From Anas platyrhynchos (lineage: Eukaryota; Chordata; Aves; Anseriformes; Anatidae), in NCBI RefSeq assembly GCF_047663525.1, contig NC_092591.1, positions 33,203,001 to 33,267,000 on the forward strand: 64,000 nt of DNA. Reading direction: 5' to 3'. How positions within the stretch are numbered: position 1 is the stretch's first letter; every line of letters starts with the position of its first letter. Positions 21,457 through 36,200 of this stretch are shown here, piece after piece. The notes beneath the pieces were generated by a model that was not told where the DNA came from, did not search any database, and saw only the letters and a list, made by a program, of their open reading frames with translations. The position numbers and the translations under genes are program-made.

Positions 21457-24400
21457 GATTTCCCAAGCTGACACTAAATTAACGTGGTACATGCATGCTT
21501 TTAATTAGCTGTTTTCTTACTAAAACATCTGGAAATAAGTCTGTGTTGCTATCAGTGATCCCAGAGCAATATAAAGCTTTATGGCTACCCCATTTATGCA
21601 TTGTTGTTGGAAATCTGAGCGGGCAATGGTAGCAGGGTATGTTCTGATTATTAACGTTATTGTGGACTGTCCCACCGCATGCTACTGTGGGGCATGTTGC
21701 TGAGAACAGGCTGGAAAGGAACAGATCATACCATGCAAATCCAAACTGGCAGCATGTGGGAGTGGGTGAGAGCTCCAGTGCTGAAGGAGCTCTTCATCAT
21801 GCACCAGTTACCACATGCAGATTTTATCTCTGGATAGCCAAGTAGCTTCATCTGTGCTGGAGGGCAAGGAGAGCAGTGGGAAAGAACAGAAAGTATTTGC
21901 AGCAGATCCATAAGCCTCACACATGCACACAGAGTCATGCAGCCCCTCAAGCACCAGAAAAACAGCATCTCTGACCTACCCTGTAGAGCTGGTAGAAGCC
22001 TACAGAGCGGTCACAGCCTGTGGCTATAGCACTGAGGCTGTGAAGGCTTAGGGTAGGTGGCAGAGATGATTGCCTCTCATGAGAGGCACCTTAACTGAGC
22101 AGAGCTGTGGGGTCTCTTGGAACTGAAAATGTAGTCCTCTGCCATGGTGCAATCCGACTAATGGGGAATGGAGCAAAGGGGCTAACAAAGTCAAATGCCC
22201 TGTGCTGCATGGCCACAGGCACGCGCTGTTAGTGTGAGCAAGTTTTGTGGCCACAAGGATAGCTTACTAATAGTTTGAGTATATAGGTGCATCATTGCAA
22301 GGTCATGGATTGAAGATAGCTGCCCAAAGTGCCTTAAAAAAAAAAAAAAAAAAAGAGCTTTGCTTAGCTGTGGAACTACAACAGCAAGGTCACAAGTGAC
22401 TCAGTAAATAATAAGTCTGTACCGCAATGGGGAATGCACTGAGGCGTTACAGAGTGCTGCCTGCAAGGACAGGTGCCAGGTCATTCTCCAGAAAGGCAAA
22501 GGCATTCAAGGCACCACTGTGCAACCACACAGGACACCACAGGATAAGGTACTCCCCACCCCAGATCTGCAGAGGTCAGCCATTTCCCAGAAGAATGGGG
22601 GATGTCGTCCTTTATATTTTGCTAACCAAGATACAAAGCCAGCTTCATACTAGTGTACTTGCACTGACTCCAGCAGAGTTACATGGGTGTGAATCAGGAT
22701 CACAGGAACTCGGGTGAAGTGTCTATTCCCTCTCTTCTCCCTGCTCCTTCTGTTCAGGCTCTACAGCTGCCCTCTGTGCAGAATTTACCTTCTCTCTCCT
22801 CCATTAGGTTTTGTTGCCACTACAGATTACAGCAGGTGCTTCTACAGTGCTTTGAGACCCTCTCTCAGTGGGGGCTACCTTACCATTGAAGACAAACACT
22901 TCTCCCTGCTCTGCCCTCCACCTTTCTGTCACTGTCACATTGCAGGATGCACCCATGTTTCTGTAACTGACACAAGCTGAAGGCAACGCTGAAAAGCCTC
23001 CTTTTGGCTGTTCTAAAAACAGGCTGCCAGAGCTGATCCCTTTTCCTTAAGGAGCCTCACCACAGTGCTATACATCCTGTGGGCATTTTATTTCACTTTT
23101 TATCAACAAATACCTCATTAGCTCCATGCTTCCTCTCCACATTCCAGGCCAGCAGCTGATGGTGAAGTCTGAGAAGAACTATGAGGGATGAACCTGCTCT
23201 TCGGACCACTGAGGAGCTCACTTTCCATCTCTTCAGACTTACCCCCTCGCACTTTCTTGTGGAGAAATTCCTGCTAGCTCAGGATGATATTCCTGCCAGA
23301 CTCTGAATGTCATCATATGGAGATCTGCTCCCACACAGAAGGGTGCAGAAAGGATGATGTGCTAATGAGCTACCTTCTTATCCCTGCTGTCAGATCAGTG
23401 ACTCTCCCTCCTCCTTTCCCATTCCCCTGAACTACAAATGCAATTGCTTTCCAGCAGCACTGCAAAGAGCCCAGTCCATCTGCAGCCCTGGAACCCCTCC
23501 AGAGGGCAAAGTCTTGGCTTTGAGCTTCAAATTATCTTGTCTTTTCTCTAGAGAAGAAGGAAGGAAATACCAACCAGGGCACTGATGCAGCCAGACCGAG
23601 CTATTGAAACGAGGCCAGCATCCCTCTTGCCATCGGACTACCCGGGCTGTCCTCCTGCCAGCGCTCAGCAGGCCAACATGTGCCTGTTGCCACCGTGTCA
23701 CTAGTGCTGCTACTCTGCTTGGCAGCACGGCTGGTGTCTGAGCCTGCGCCCCCATGCCTCTCTCGATACATCACCCACCATGGTACCTCACACCCAGCGA
23801 GCAATATGAAATCTAATCCAGGATGGATATCTCAATACTTAATTTATCTCCCTTGTTCCATAAAGAACTTTACAATTTCTTCAGTCTCCCCATGATTAGA
23901 CACCTGTGGTATGTCTACTGGGCCAGATCTAGACAAAATACACTGTCATCTTGAAAATAGGAAGAGTGGTATCTCTTGAAAGGTTCATTTGAACCTTTAC
24001 TTTAGCGCATAGAGCATGAGAAAAGGGTGATTTAGTGGGACCTGACACGTAACTCTCATGTTTCTTCCTTCTCCCAACAGCACCATTATAAGGAGAGGTC
24101 CAAGCAGCAGCATGAATGCACCTGAGCAGCTGGTGGCCTCCCAGTCCCTTCTACCATGGCAGGGGAAGGCAGGTACTGCAGGAGGCTCCAGCCCCTCGTG
24201 CACATGGCCTGGGTGCAGACAAGCAGGGTGCTCTGATATCGCTCACACCAGCTCCCACTTAGCCTTGGGCAAGCCACTTTCCCTCCGCTGCTCTTCCCAG
24301 GTGTAAAGTGGGCTAATACTTACTCACCCACCTCTGAGAGGGATAGTTAGTCCTTACTCATCTGCCTCAATGAGTTAGGCTCAATTAGCCAGTATAAAAA

Positions 24401-27400
24401 GAGTATCCTCTGCACATTACCAGAGGATACTGATGCAATGCCCGAGCCTGCTCAGGCAGGAAGCGTGCACAGGTTAGAGGCAGTGGATACAGCAAGGTCA
24501 AGGCTATGGTTCCATGGTATTTGTGGTCTGTTGAAGGCATAAAATCATCTCAAGATCATTTCAAGTGTCCTGGTTATCAGCATACCTCTTTCACATCATC
24601 TCTCCACACACAGATTAGAGCTTGCTGAGAGGGCAATAGTTCTGCTTAAGGCCCTCAGAAGTGAATGAGAATGAGCAGAGTGGAAAAGAACTGCTAATAA
24701 ATAAACTGCTTGGGAGGAGGAACAATCTGCCTGCCCAGAGCTGTTAGAGAATCCATAGATACAACATTTGACAATTAACAGCATCTAAGCGTTTCTCTCA
24801 TACAGAGGTAACATACCAGGAGAGAGATTTATCCATAAAAATTCACAAACAACTAATAATGCTCTCAAATGGTGTTGTTCCCCAGTTCCCTCACTTAAGA
24901 AATCTATGCCAGACTTTTTTTTTTTATTATTTTTTAATTTAAAGGGTCATACTGAGAGCTGAATGCTGTTTTCTGTCTTTCCATTGTTTCTCGGTTTCCC
25001 CATTTACGGCTGTTTCTTGACTAACCTGGTCACACAGTATGAAGTGATTTGGTTTTAAGTCCAGCGCACCACGTGTCCAGCAGACATCACGGAAAAGCTG
25101 GAGGATTCAGCTTGTAACCATTTTCATCCAATTTCTTCTGGGAAAAGGCACGTGTAGCCCCCAGCTGGCCTTCCCCCATGGATTTCTCCCGCTTTAGGGC
25201 TCTTTACATGTTCTTTACTGCTAGTGCTCAGCAACCTGATGCAACCTTTGCTACTTATCTCACCAATACCATGACATGCCACAGTGACCTCTCTACTCAG
25301 GGACTGGGTTCTCTCACCTCACCATGCATTCCAGCATGAGCAATATGCAAAGCATGCTAGCTATTACACACCCACACCGTGACACCTTTCTTCCATAATC
25401 GCCAGCACAGCACCTTTTAACTCATTTTAATTGTTCTCATAATCACCCTCTGCCACACGCATTCTAAAGAACTGCCAAAAATAGCTCAAAGAAAACAGGC
25501 AAATTCTGATACAGGAAAGTGGCTGAAGCTTGATGGGGATTATTTCTCAGGCTGGAGGTTTCACGGAGGTTGCTATAGAGCCTGTTTTTGACTCTCCTTT
25601 GGTGCAGAATTCATCATCATGCAAGAATTAGAAGAGCTCACACCTGCTGATGTTTGAAAGAAGATGCATGGCAGAATTAAATGTAAATTCAGCATACAGC
25701 AAGTCACCCTGACTTGAAGGGAGGAAGAGAAACAGTTCTTGGCTTAGATTTTCTCTTATTTATACTTATATACTTGCTTAACTGCAAGAAATGCAGCCAT
25801 TAGGCTTTGCATTAGGTGAAAAGAGCCCTCCTCAGCTACATCCATCCCCATTGCAGGCCAATCCATCACATCACAGTGAAATCTCAATCCTTGCACTTAA
25901 CTTGCCTATGCAGTTATCCATCCACAATTTACTCATTCACAAGCAAAAGCTGTCTGCTCACCCATGGAAATCCAGCAGCTAAGAAATCCAAGGGCTCTGC
26001 TGTGCTGCTTTGCATAATATGGCAATGCAAACTTGGAAAGCCCGTTTAATGAGAGCTAAAGGGAAAGAAGAATACTGGGAAGTGGATATGCACTCAAGCT
26101 GCTGTGCCAGCAGATGTTAGCTTAACCTGTTGCATAGCAGTTTGTGTGCCCTGCTCATTTAAGCTAAAATGTGTACTACACAGTTCTGCCAGCAGGTCTG
26201 GAGGGGCAGTGAAAGAAGCAGACCATGTGTGGGAAGCTTCCCCACCAGCTGGATCTAGCAGAGAATCCCACAGCATCAGTACGAGGAGATCTCATAGCAT
26301 AGGCTCCGATTTCAGCACAGGAGGTAATGAAGTGGGGGACAGGCGAGGAACAGGTGGCCAATAATTCAACTAGAGATGAGTTATTAAACAGTTCCTGGAC
26401 AACAGCCTGATTCCCTCAGCCTTCTCCAGGATTGAAGAGAAAAGACACGGGCAGATTTCTAGGGATCCTTCATACCTCTGACTCTGAAGGCATCTGTTAT
26501 GCACAAACTCACACTCAAATTAAAGGAATTACTAACTGCTTAATCTTAAGCACATGATTAAATCCAGCATCAAGGTATTTAAACACATTTTTAACTCAAC
26601 AGTCTTCACACAGGATCCTCTGCTAATTTTGATCCAGTCCTGCTTTGCAAAGATCCTTATTTCTTGTGCAAACAGAACGTGGTCTGATCATAACATTACA
26701 CACCGAGATGTCAGCTGACAACTGGGCAGCACTGTGACTGACTGTACTTTGCTGTTTGAAGCAGTGGAATTTAGAATAAAGCTACAGATGTTGGCATTAG
26801 CCTCCAGTACCAGACTTTAGGAATAAGCTTCGACCAACCAACATCACAGAGAGCAGGATACAACTGGCTTCTCCCCCCGCATCCACTTCTGCTTTAAGCC
26901 CCTCTCCCCCAGACAGTGCCCATGGGCTCCAGCTCACATTGCAAGCTTGCTGGGGACTTAGCAGGTTGCAGCCAAGCACTATAGAAGTGGATCCCGTGAG
27001 ATTAGAGGGTGAGTTAAAAGGAAAAAAACAAAAATATTATCCTGAAGAGTTATTAGCCTCTTAAAGGGTGATAAGGCAACAGCCCTCTTGTTTTAGCTGG
27101 CACAGATCTTCTGAAGTGGGAGTTCTACTGGAGACAAGACTAAAATATACGGGAAAGCTCCCAGTATAGTGCAGCATGATATGTGTGTATCCCACAAAAG
27201 AAGGGGCTCTGCACCTCCCAGCCCTGCAGAGAGCAGGTGCACGTTCATCAGAAGCTGGAACGCGCACGGTTGTACAGCAATTTTGTTATAATGGGCTGGG
27301 GACTGTGGGGTTAGAGCTTATTTATTTTCTTACAGGTGAGGTGGAGTCAAAGGATTGGTTTCTACCCGATACACACACACAAGAGGACAGAGAGTCTTTC

Positions 27401-28413
27401 CTCGATACTGCAGCCTGTACCAGGGTGGATTTCACACATCTTCGAAGGCCTAAAGTACACATGTTAGCAGTGAGTTGTGAAATCTTATACCGATGCCACC
27501 ATCGTGGGAACGTTTCAGGGCTTTTCCATGAAATAAGAGGAAGAAAATACCTATCAAAAAAAGCTGACTGTCAGCTGTTGTCCTGGCACCAGTCTAGTTA
27601 TTCCCACCTCACAAAAATCTGGCTGTGCTCTCCCTAGCCTGATGTAACCTCGGGCTATGTGTAGCACCAGCATTAGTAAACAGCTGGTGACGAGGCCTCT
27701 GCGTGAGTGCAGCATTCCAGTTTAATCATTACATCATGTACCAATCACTTGGGTTATGACTTTGATATTCCACTGACACACCAGTCACCAGCCTCTAGCA
27801 TTCGTGCGACCAGGGCATACACAGCTCTAGGGGAAGACTCCCCACAGCCCGTACTGTACAGCTCACTGCCAGAGCTCACGCTGGCCAGTAGCAGGGAGGG
27901 TGCCCTGGTAAAACCTCGATACAGATTGCCCCCAAACTATGCCACACTTTATTTTGCACTGTCACAGCCAGCTGGGTGTCCCTGGCAGATGAGTGCTATG
28001 GGTGAGGTACAAGGATGCAGGTGGAGTGCAGGTTGGATTAATTTAAGTTGATTATTTGTGAAAAAGTAAGTAAACCACATCAGCCTCACTTCTCCCTCTT
28101 CTCCACCTCTCCCCAAGAAGTCTCATAATTTTTCAGGGCCACAACGGTCCCAGATAACTATAGCTTTACACTATCCTTTACTCCAGCCAAAGCAACTGCG
28201 CTTCCATTCTGAGCTGGTGGCTTTTTCACTGCCACCATGCACAAATATAAACAACTAGACAGGATATTTGGCATTGGAAAGTTTTCACAGCACCTCAAGC
28301 TATCAAAGAGCTGCTGAGAGGTGATACTGGGGGAGGCGGGGGGAGCTGGAGTCACAAGGAAAACTTTGGCCTGGGTATAGATACATGGAGTTATTGGATT
28401 CAGCATGGCTAAG

Positions 28414-28471
28414 TTTAGCTTCTGCTCTTAGGTCAGTTCTTATTTAGCTTGTGCTCTTAGGTCAGTTCCTA
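28414..28471 (+). repeat. 29-base tandem duplication
   Basis: Two adjacent copies, beginning at 28414 and 28443, share TTTAGCTT-TGCTCTTAGGTCAGTTC with two or three differences. It is a small, recent-looking local duplication. Confidence 0.85.
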
Positions 28472-31400
28472 AAACCTCAGCATGTAGCAGGGGCTGAGAT
28501 GTAACAAAGCTAGAAACAGGAGAAGAGTTAAAATCCACAGTGGAATGATGTCACAGCAGAGCTGGGGAAGGTTGGTGCCAGGTCAGGATCAATAGCAGAA
28601 CCAGAGCAGACAGGGGAAAAACAATCTCATAGGGCATACAGATAGGTCAGAGTCAGCCAAGAGAGAAACATCAGGACATGGTCAGCGAGTGCAGGAACAA
28701 GTTCAGGTGCCGCTGCAGCTACACACACAGAGGAGTTACCCAAGCAGACACAAGAACAGGGCAACAGGAATCATCTTGTTCTGCCAACACTGGGTGCTAG
28801 TTTAGGACATGCAAATTATAACACAGGCTCTCGATGACAGCTCTTGATGGAGCAGGGCTTTCTCTGCTGGTGCCAACAGGTCATGGACAGCTGAGGAACT
28901 CTAAAGCGTAGCTCAAATGCCTTCCCAAGTGATCTTAACCAGCCAAGAGCTCAGGCGCTGCCAGCCTGCATCGTTTTGCAGTCCATCTGACAGCTACTGT
29001 GTGGCCCTGCACCCGTCCCTCGAGTCACCGTGTCCCCTGCACAGAAGTGGATGCAATGCCACGTGAGTCACTTTCCTGTTGCCTCTCAGTTAAGACCAAG
29101 GACCACAGCACTGTGCTGTTACCACTGCCCACACGCGGTGAGGAAGCACACCTGGAACATCTCTGCATCTTGCAAAATCTCCTCTTACTGTGCATTTGAT
29201 CTAAAGGCTGGCAGCAGCCTTTTCACCTCATGTTTGCACTGGAAGCAGGGAAGCTGCAGGTGATTCATGGACTGGCTGCACAGTGCCCCAAGAGCCCAGC
29301 TTGTTCAGGCACTCAACCACAGCACAGCAACACAGCCAGAATTTCGTGCAAAATGCACCTGTGCCTCATCACACCCAGGGAAGAGAAGCAAAGGATGCAG
29401 CCTCTAGGCAGTGACTTCTTGCCTCTGCCTGGTGCCTCCAGGTGCGGTCTTGATGACACAAAGCTAGGGCAGAAATGCTGATGAGCACGGTAAGCCCAGC
29501 TGCTGCATCCACGCAGTCGGAGGCTGCCCTTCCCACAGACAGCAGCATGAGTCACGGGCAGCAAGGTGCAGCAGCCCAGCGGCTCCCGGTCTTTGTACGT
29601 GCCTGGAGTCATGTTCCCCAAATCACACCCCCTCGCACAGTGCAGCCACAAGGAATTCACCCCACTTTACGCTACTGCTCTGACTCACCCCGGGGATCTT
29701 CAGGGCCAGTACAGCAGCAGCCTGGACCAGGCAGCTGGTGCCTAAAGCCTGGGCGCTGAGGTTCTTCCTTCCTATCTGCCTCCTGTTACCAGCACAGCCT
29801 GAGACTTGACACAACACACCCCACCCAGCCTTGTCTCCATCATCATGCAGGACAGCACAACTGTTCTGCCACATGGCTCAGATTTTGCATATGGGATAGA
29901 AAGGAAACTTGAAAATAAATAAATAAATAAAAAGCAGTAAAACACAGGTACGTCTGTTTTTGTTTTACAAGCCAAACAACCAGAGTCACTGCCAGTCTGG
30001 TGACAGACCACCAAAATCATTACTTCTCTTAAAAAGAGGCTGTTCCATTTCACTAGAAAAATTCAGTTCCCCATGATGGAAGTGATAACACCAAGCTTTC
30101 AAAGGCTGCTACAAAAACTCAAAGGCTGCAAAGTGTGGAAGGCACCAGGACCACCCGTGGAGGGGTCACAGCCACCACACACAGCAGCTCTGGCCAGGCA
30201 GGTGCTTTTCTCTTCTGATCTTGCACATGGTCAAGCATAGGAGCACAGTGCCCATTACCAGCAAGACACAAAGTCCAACAGCCACTGAGTCCTGTTGAGT
30301 ACTCTCAGCTGCCCAGCCCTGCAAGTTCTTGCTGTCCCCACACACAAGAAGGTGGCAGGCATAAGGCTCCACAGAGCAGCTTGACCGGCACCCAGGCAGG
30401 AGCATATGTGACTGTGGAGAGATGCTCAAGAGGGGACCTCTGGCCCATAGCATGGAAAGGGCGTGCTGACAGGCTGCTGGGCAACACGTTACTCATGCCT
30501 TTGTGTTCCCGGCTGAATGAGTGTTTCCGCAGAACCTGTGCACATGCAAGTCCTCCCTGCCTGCTGTCCTGGCACTCGGCTTTGTCTTCTGGGGCCTCAC
30601 ACAGAGACAGCCTGATCTGACACACAGATGCTCTCTCTGAATTAAAGAGCTGGCAGAACTTACTTATCATATTTGCCAGGGCACCACAAGGCAGACAGGC
30701 ATCGCTTAGCAGGTGTGCAAGTCATTTCTTGGCTTATTAAGTGTTTTTTTCCATAACATTTTGTTCTAAATAAATATCATCGTGCTATAAGGTGGTGATC
30801 ATTAGTGTGTTCTGTTCCTCATCTTGAGCAATTAGTAAAGGACAGATCTTCAGGTCTGCTGAGCTAATCATGGCAAGGCTTAGCAAGGGAAATGGCATAC
30901 CTAGGTTATCAAACTACAGGGAGAAGAAAGCAGGCTTTTATTTTGAGACAGCCGAGAACTAACTAACCAGCCTAAGTGGACATGATTTCAAAAATCACAA
31001 AAGGAGTAGAGTTACTCTTAAGCCAGAATCTCTCATATTAGTACAAGAAAACCAAACACATTGGCCCACATCTACAGCTATTTTTAAGTATCAAAGCAGT
31101 TCTCAATACCAGAGATACTACAGTACCTCAGTACCAATACTACAGTCTGGTACAGTCTTAGTACCAGAGGTACTACAATATAAATACAAAGATTTTCAGC
31201 TGCTTGCTAGAGGAACTCTCTCCAGGAATCAAAGTTCTCCTCAGGCAGAGACACAGTCTTGACAAACACTTTTTTTTTTTTTTTTCCTTTCCCAGCATAG
31301 CCAAGTTTAAAGCAAAGTCTGCCAATATTTGTCACTAGCAAAAGGATCTGCTTGATATGATCTACCTCTCAGGGTGATTCCTTAGATGACAACAACCAGA

Positions 31401-32523
31401 CTTTTTAGCAATTTCAGGAAAATATAAATCACATTTTCTTATATAACAGCATGAAACATTTTGTTTTCCTCTGCATTAGGCATCACATTTGGTAGCTCCT
31501 TCGCTCACAGCAACACTTAAACGTTCAAAACAGTGAAATGCAATGTGAGACATTCCTACACATAACAAAAACTGTAATAGAGAAAGAACCCAATGAAGGA
31601 GGAGCATCCTATCAACATAGCTACTTACCTCTCTTTCTCCACACAGATCTCACGTGATGAGTGGCTGATTAATTGCTTTGAGTGGAAGGGCAACACACAT
31701 ATCTTCCTGCCCTAGAGCAACCAAGAACCTAAACATAACCACCACTAGCCTCCTTTTTGCCTTGTTAAGGATTTGGATGAGTTGAGCAGTAGCTGGGGCC
31801 CCTTTCTCTCTCAGATGAAGACTATTAGTAACAGCTGCAGGTGCAAAGCCCTGCCCTTGGCCACAGCAAGGAGCAGCAGTGCTGCTGGGGAGCTGGCTGC
31901 TCGCCCTGCAGTAGTGCACACTGGGCTCTCCCAGCTGGCTGGCAGAGGGAGGACGTGGTTCCTGTTTGTGCTGCGTGGTCCTATTCCAAACTTCGCCACT
32001 ATGAAGCTTCTTGTGCTGTTATTACATTTGGGAACCTGCTGCTCCCCATCTTCAGAAAGCAATCCAGCTGGTTCTGGTTCTTTCTTAAAGTTTGGTTGCA
32101 GACCTTGTTGTAGCTCACTTTGCTGACAAGTAGGACATGAATTTCAGCCTGCTCCCCACCCCTCCCTTCTAAACTCCAGACAATACTCTAACACCATCTG
32201 GTTTGGGGTTTCTCAAGCAGGTGAGATGGTGCTTCAGTGTCTGCATATGTTCTGCAGCTCTTGCTTTGCTGTTAGTACTTCCTGACGCTAAGTTTGGGCC
32301 TGCTGGAGGATTCGTGGTTATCCTCTTGCTAGCAGTGTCTAGGCTTTAGCAGAAAGGAATCTATAACATCTAGGCGTCAAATAAACAATGCAAACAGTGT
32401 TTGTTATGGACACCCTGTGATGACGTGGGCAAGAACAGCTGCAAGCAAGTCAGGTCAAAACTTCATCACTGTAAACTGATGAAGCTTTTCTGACACCACA
32501 AATCTCCAGAAATTCTGGAACTT

Positions 32524-32597
32524 GGTTCCAACTGACCAAAGCTGTACTCGGGCTATTTCCTGTGATGACGGAAACTTTCTGTTCTTCAAATGCATTG
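32524..32597 (+). repeat. Direct repeat copy A
   Basis: Resembles 33213-33294 in the same orientation (shared blocks GGCTATTT, GGAAACTTT and GTTCTTCAAATGCATTG). The second copy has a short insertion. Either a local duplication or two fragments of a dispersed repeat that I do not recognise. Confidence 0.6.
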
Positions 32598-33212
32598 TCT
32601 TTCATTTTCTATGTTGCATTTCATTTTTCATGTCTCAAATATGGGCACTACTTTCTGTTTTCCAGTCATGTGGTGCCTGCCCCATTTTGATATATTTACA
32701 TTCCTTACTTATGAACTCTTGCTGCGTCTGTTCTTTCACCTCTCTTGACACGAGCACAGGAACTCTTAAATCTGTGCTTTTGTTTCAGATATGGATTTTT
32801 ATTTTTTTAACAGTCATAACAATCACCATCCTGTTTGTTAATGGTTTGCATCTAAGCCATCTTGATGCTTATATCACTGCTTGGAGTCTCACTTCTTTCT
32901 TGATCCATTTTTTTTATTTGACTAGAAGGCTTCTTACTGAGTTTTTAATCTAAAAAATTCTCTAAGCTCCTGCAACAATCCTCCACACTGTCTCCTCAGT
33001 CTCTGTGTACTATGTCTGCCTTTAACCAAGATAAAATCCAGTCTGAAACTGAAGTTCTGATTCCTTATGGAGAAATTCTTTATGGACCAGTACTGGGGAA
33101 CCTCAGCAATCAGTCAGCAATAAGGAATGTGACAGAGGCAGGATGACCAGAGCCACCGAGGCCAGCCCCTGCCAGCAGGGTCAAAACCACCCACAAGCTC
33201 AAAGTAGAGCTG

Positions 33213-33294
33213 GGTTCTAACCGACTGAAGCTATACTCAGGCTATTTAATGCGATGCTCCTGAAATGGAAACTTTATGTTCTTCAAATGCATTG
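33213..33294 (+). repeat. Direct repeat copy B
   Basis: Partner of 32524-32597, about 690 bases away. The match runs from GGTTCTAAC to CAAATGCATTG. No long terminal repeat or target duplication was seen around the pair. Confidence 0.6.
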
Positions 33295-36200
33295 GATGGA
33301 AAGGTACAGTAGGTAATAGGTACAATTGACAGACATCGCATGAGCTCTGTTGCAGTTAAACCCAGATAAAGTGGTTCCTTTGCTGTTGCTGGTTCAAACG
33401 TGGAAGTAAGGGTGCAATATAAAAAATTTGCTGCTCCAAAAGTTAGGATGTTCTTGTCAACATCCAGACTATGCTACTCATGTCCATCTAATGCTCACGT
33501 ACTTCTGTGCCGATTCAATTTGAACAACAGCTCCCTTCTTTCTCTTCCTCCCTCAGTCACCAGGATAAACCCCATGATGTAAAACAGTCCCATTCCCATT
33601 TGCACAAACTCAAAGTGAGAATGAAAGGGCAAGTTGGCAAAAACCATACTGCAGAAGATCACTTCTGTCTATAAGACTAAAAAGCCAAAATGACGATACA
33701 GGGTTTTCTTCAGAGGACTTCTCAGTAAACCACCAGGCCACTGGGAACTGATAGCACATGAAAATGCTCTTTGGATCAATGGATTACTTTTTTCTTTTTT
33801 CCCCACATGTAACTAGTTCAAATACTAATCAAGTCTGTCATGACTTAAAACCCATTCCTACCAGTAATCTTTAGGATATGAATCGGGCACACTGCAAAAA
33901 CAACCATTACAACTGATAATGGTCAGAACTGAATCAGCCGCAGTGGTGAAGTGGACCAGCAGCAGCAGCTGAAGTTCTGTCAATCAGAAGAATCCTCGAG
34001 ACTGCTAAACTTTTCTTACTGTTGATATGCAAACCATCTAAACATGGAGATTTGCTTCACTGCCTTGTTTATCACCTGTACAGGTCCTTTGTATACAAAT
34101 TCTTCATTGTCCTGTATACAGAGACTTCTATTTTTTAGCCTGGTGTCCCTTTAGTACTGTATCTCTCAGAGTTAAGGGTTGTTCTCTTTAAAGTACTGGT
34201 AAATCCTTTGCCATTTGTTCTTTTTGCTCAGGACTGCATTTACCCCCAAGAGTAAAAGCGGTTAGCAATGAAAGTGCATTCCCTTCAGATGCAGCAAACA
34301 TCCAAACACACCACTGCCTACTCTGCCATGCATCGTTCCTGATCCCCAAGCTCCTGTCTGGAAGCTCTGACAATGCCACTTCTGTATTTGCATGTGTTTG
34401 AACTAAGGACATCTGGGTATTGATATGTGATATGTTCATATCTGAAGGCCTGTAAATGCTGTAAGAATTGGATTCAACAAAGAAATAATGGTGATGCACA
34501 TCAATATGGCAATGTGCGTATCAGAGGAATGGTATTGATTTACATCACTTGAAAATGTTTGTGGCATTGTTTGAACTTCACCTCCAACCGCAATAGCTGT
34601 AATATTTACTGAAGCCTCAGGGAAAAGAGACATACTTGTTTTTTAGAATCTCGTCTGCTCATTGGAGAGAGAGAAAAGCGGTGCCAGGCTGATGGAGGAA
34701 GATGTGGTATTTGAAAACAAAGCAGCAGTCCTCCTGTCCCCGGTCAGTACTTTCTGAATAGAACAACTTTTGGGAAAACCCAGTGCATGTTCTCAGCATA
34801 TTGAATCAAATAACAGCCCGAAATGCAAGATGAAGCTAATGATGGTTTCAATCCACTGCTATGTGTCATGCCAGCCCTGTTGTTGGTTACTCCGGCTCTG
34901 TGGTGATTCATTGTTATCCTGAAAAACAGGCAGCTCTGGCACTCTGTTAGTCACCTGGCACTAACATGGAGAATTGCTCTGGGGAAGCACGGCACACACT
35001 GCTGAAGAGAAACTAGGCCTTCCTTTTCCTGCAACCTAGGAAAAACAGTTTCAGGATACAACAAGTAAAGCTACGGCTGGCTTTTCCTCCTTCCTAAAGG
35101 TTACCAAGCCAAAATAATAACAATTGCTTAACGGCAGGGAGAATTTTACATATTTTTTTTTATAATTAACAGACTACAACCATTATCTTCCATTCATTTT
35201 TCCCTTTGTCACTTTTAAACTGAAGTCTGTTCCTTTTTTTCCCATCTCCTTTTGTTTCTCTCCTGAACCTACATCTTCTTCCTTAACAGTTAACTCCATT
35301 GCTGCGCCACGTCCTCCCTCATACCTATTTGAGCATTCCTGTGGTTTAGTTTGGCAGGCTGTTCTCCGTGCCTTACAAATGCAAGCTCCAACACTAACAG
35401 AAACTAAATCTTCTCCTTAGCATCCACCTGCTCTCCTTAGCTCCTACATGTATGTGCTTTACTCACATAGCCACATCTCCACCATCTGCAAGATACCTCT
35501 TCTTCTCAGCCCCAGCAAAGATGAAAGCTTGAAACCAATAAAATTCTTAAAGTCTTGCTGCATATGCCACAATTTCAAAAATAGTCTTTCCTCAGGCAGT
35601 GCTCCTAATGATAGAGCAATATCCCAAAGTCTTTACACAAGAAAATCAGGGACTTGACTTCAAAAGGTGTTTCTGACCTCACCTAATTGATCTGGGTGTA
35701 GCAGCACTGAAGGGAGCAGAAACCTGCAGCGTTCAACTGGCGTGGGTTCTGAATCAGGTCCCTAAGGGTTTTAGCTTTAGGCATTGGCTCTTGACTGCAG
35801 ATCTGGGCTGGCTACGCAGCAGAGTCTTTCAGAAATACCATTAAGAATGCACTGCAATGGAAAGGAGCTATTTTTCTCCCTTAGTCAACGAGCATGCAGT
35901 CACTTCCCAGTAGTGTATTTTTTATTTCTTTATGCAATTTTCCTTAGCTGTGCTAACAGATCAGATATTTGTTGCTTCACTTGCAAGACTGATGTATACT
36001 CTGGCTCATTTTTCAGATGGATAAAATTCAAATCCTTGGGAAAGTTGAAGAGGCAAGATTTTTTTTTTTTACTGGTATCACTAAGAACAGAACCTAGCAA
36101 GAGCTTCTTCACCTTATCTTTTAGGCTCTGATTTGTCTGTCGCTGTTTGTGCTTTTGCCTGATAGAGGTAATGCAGCTACAGCCAACTGTTTCAATACTT

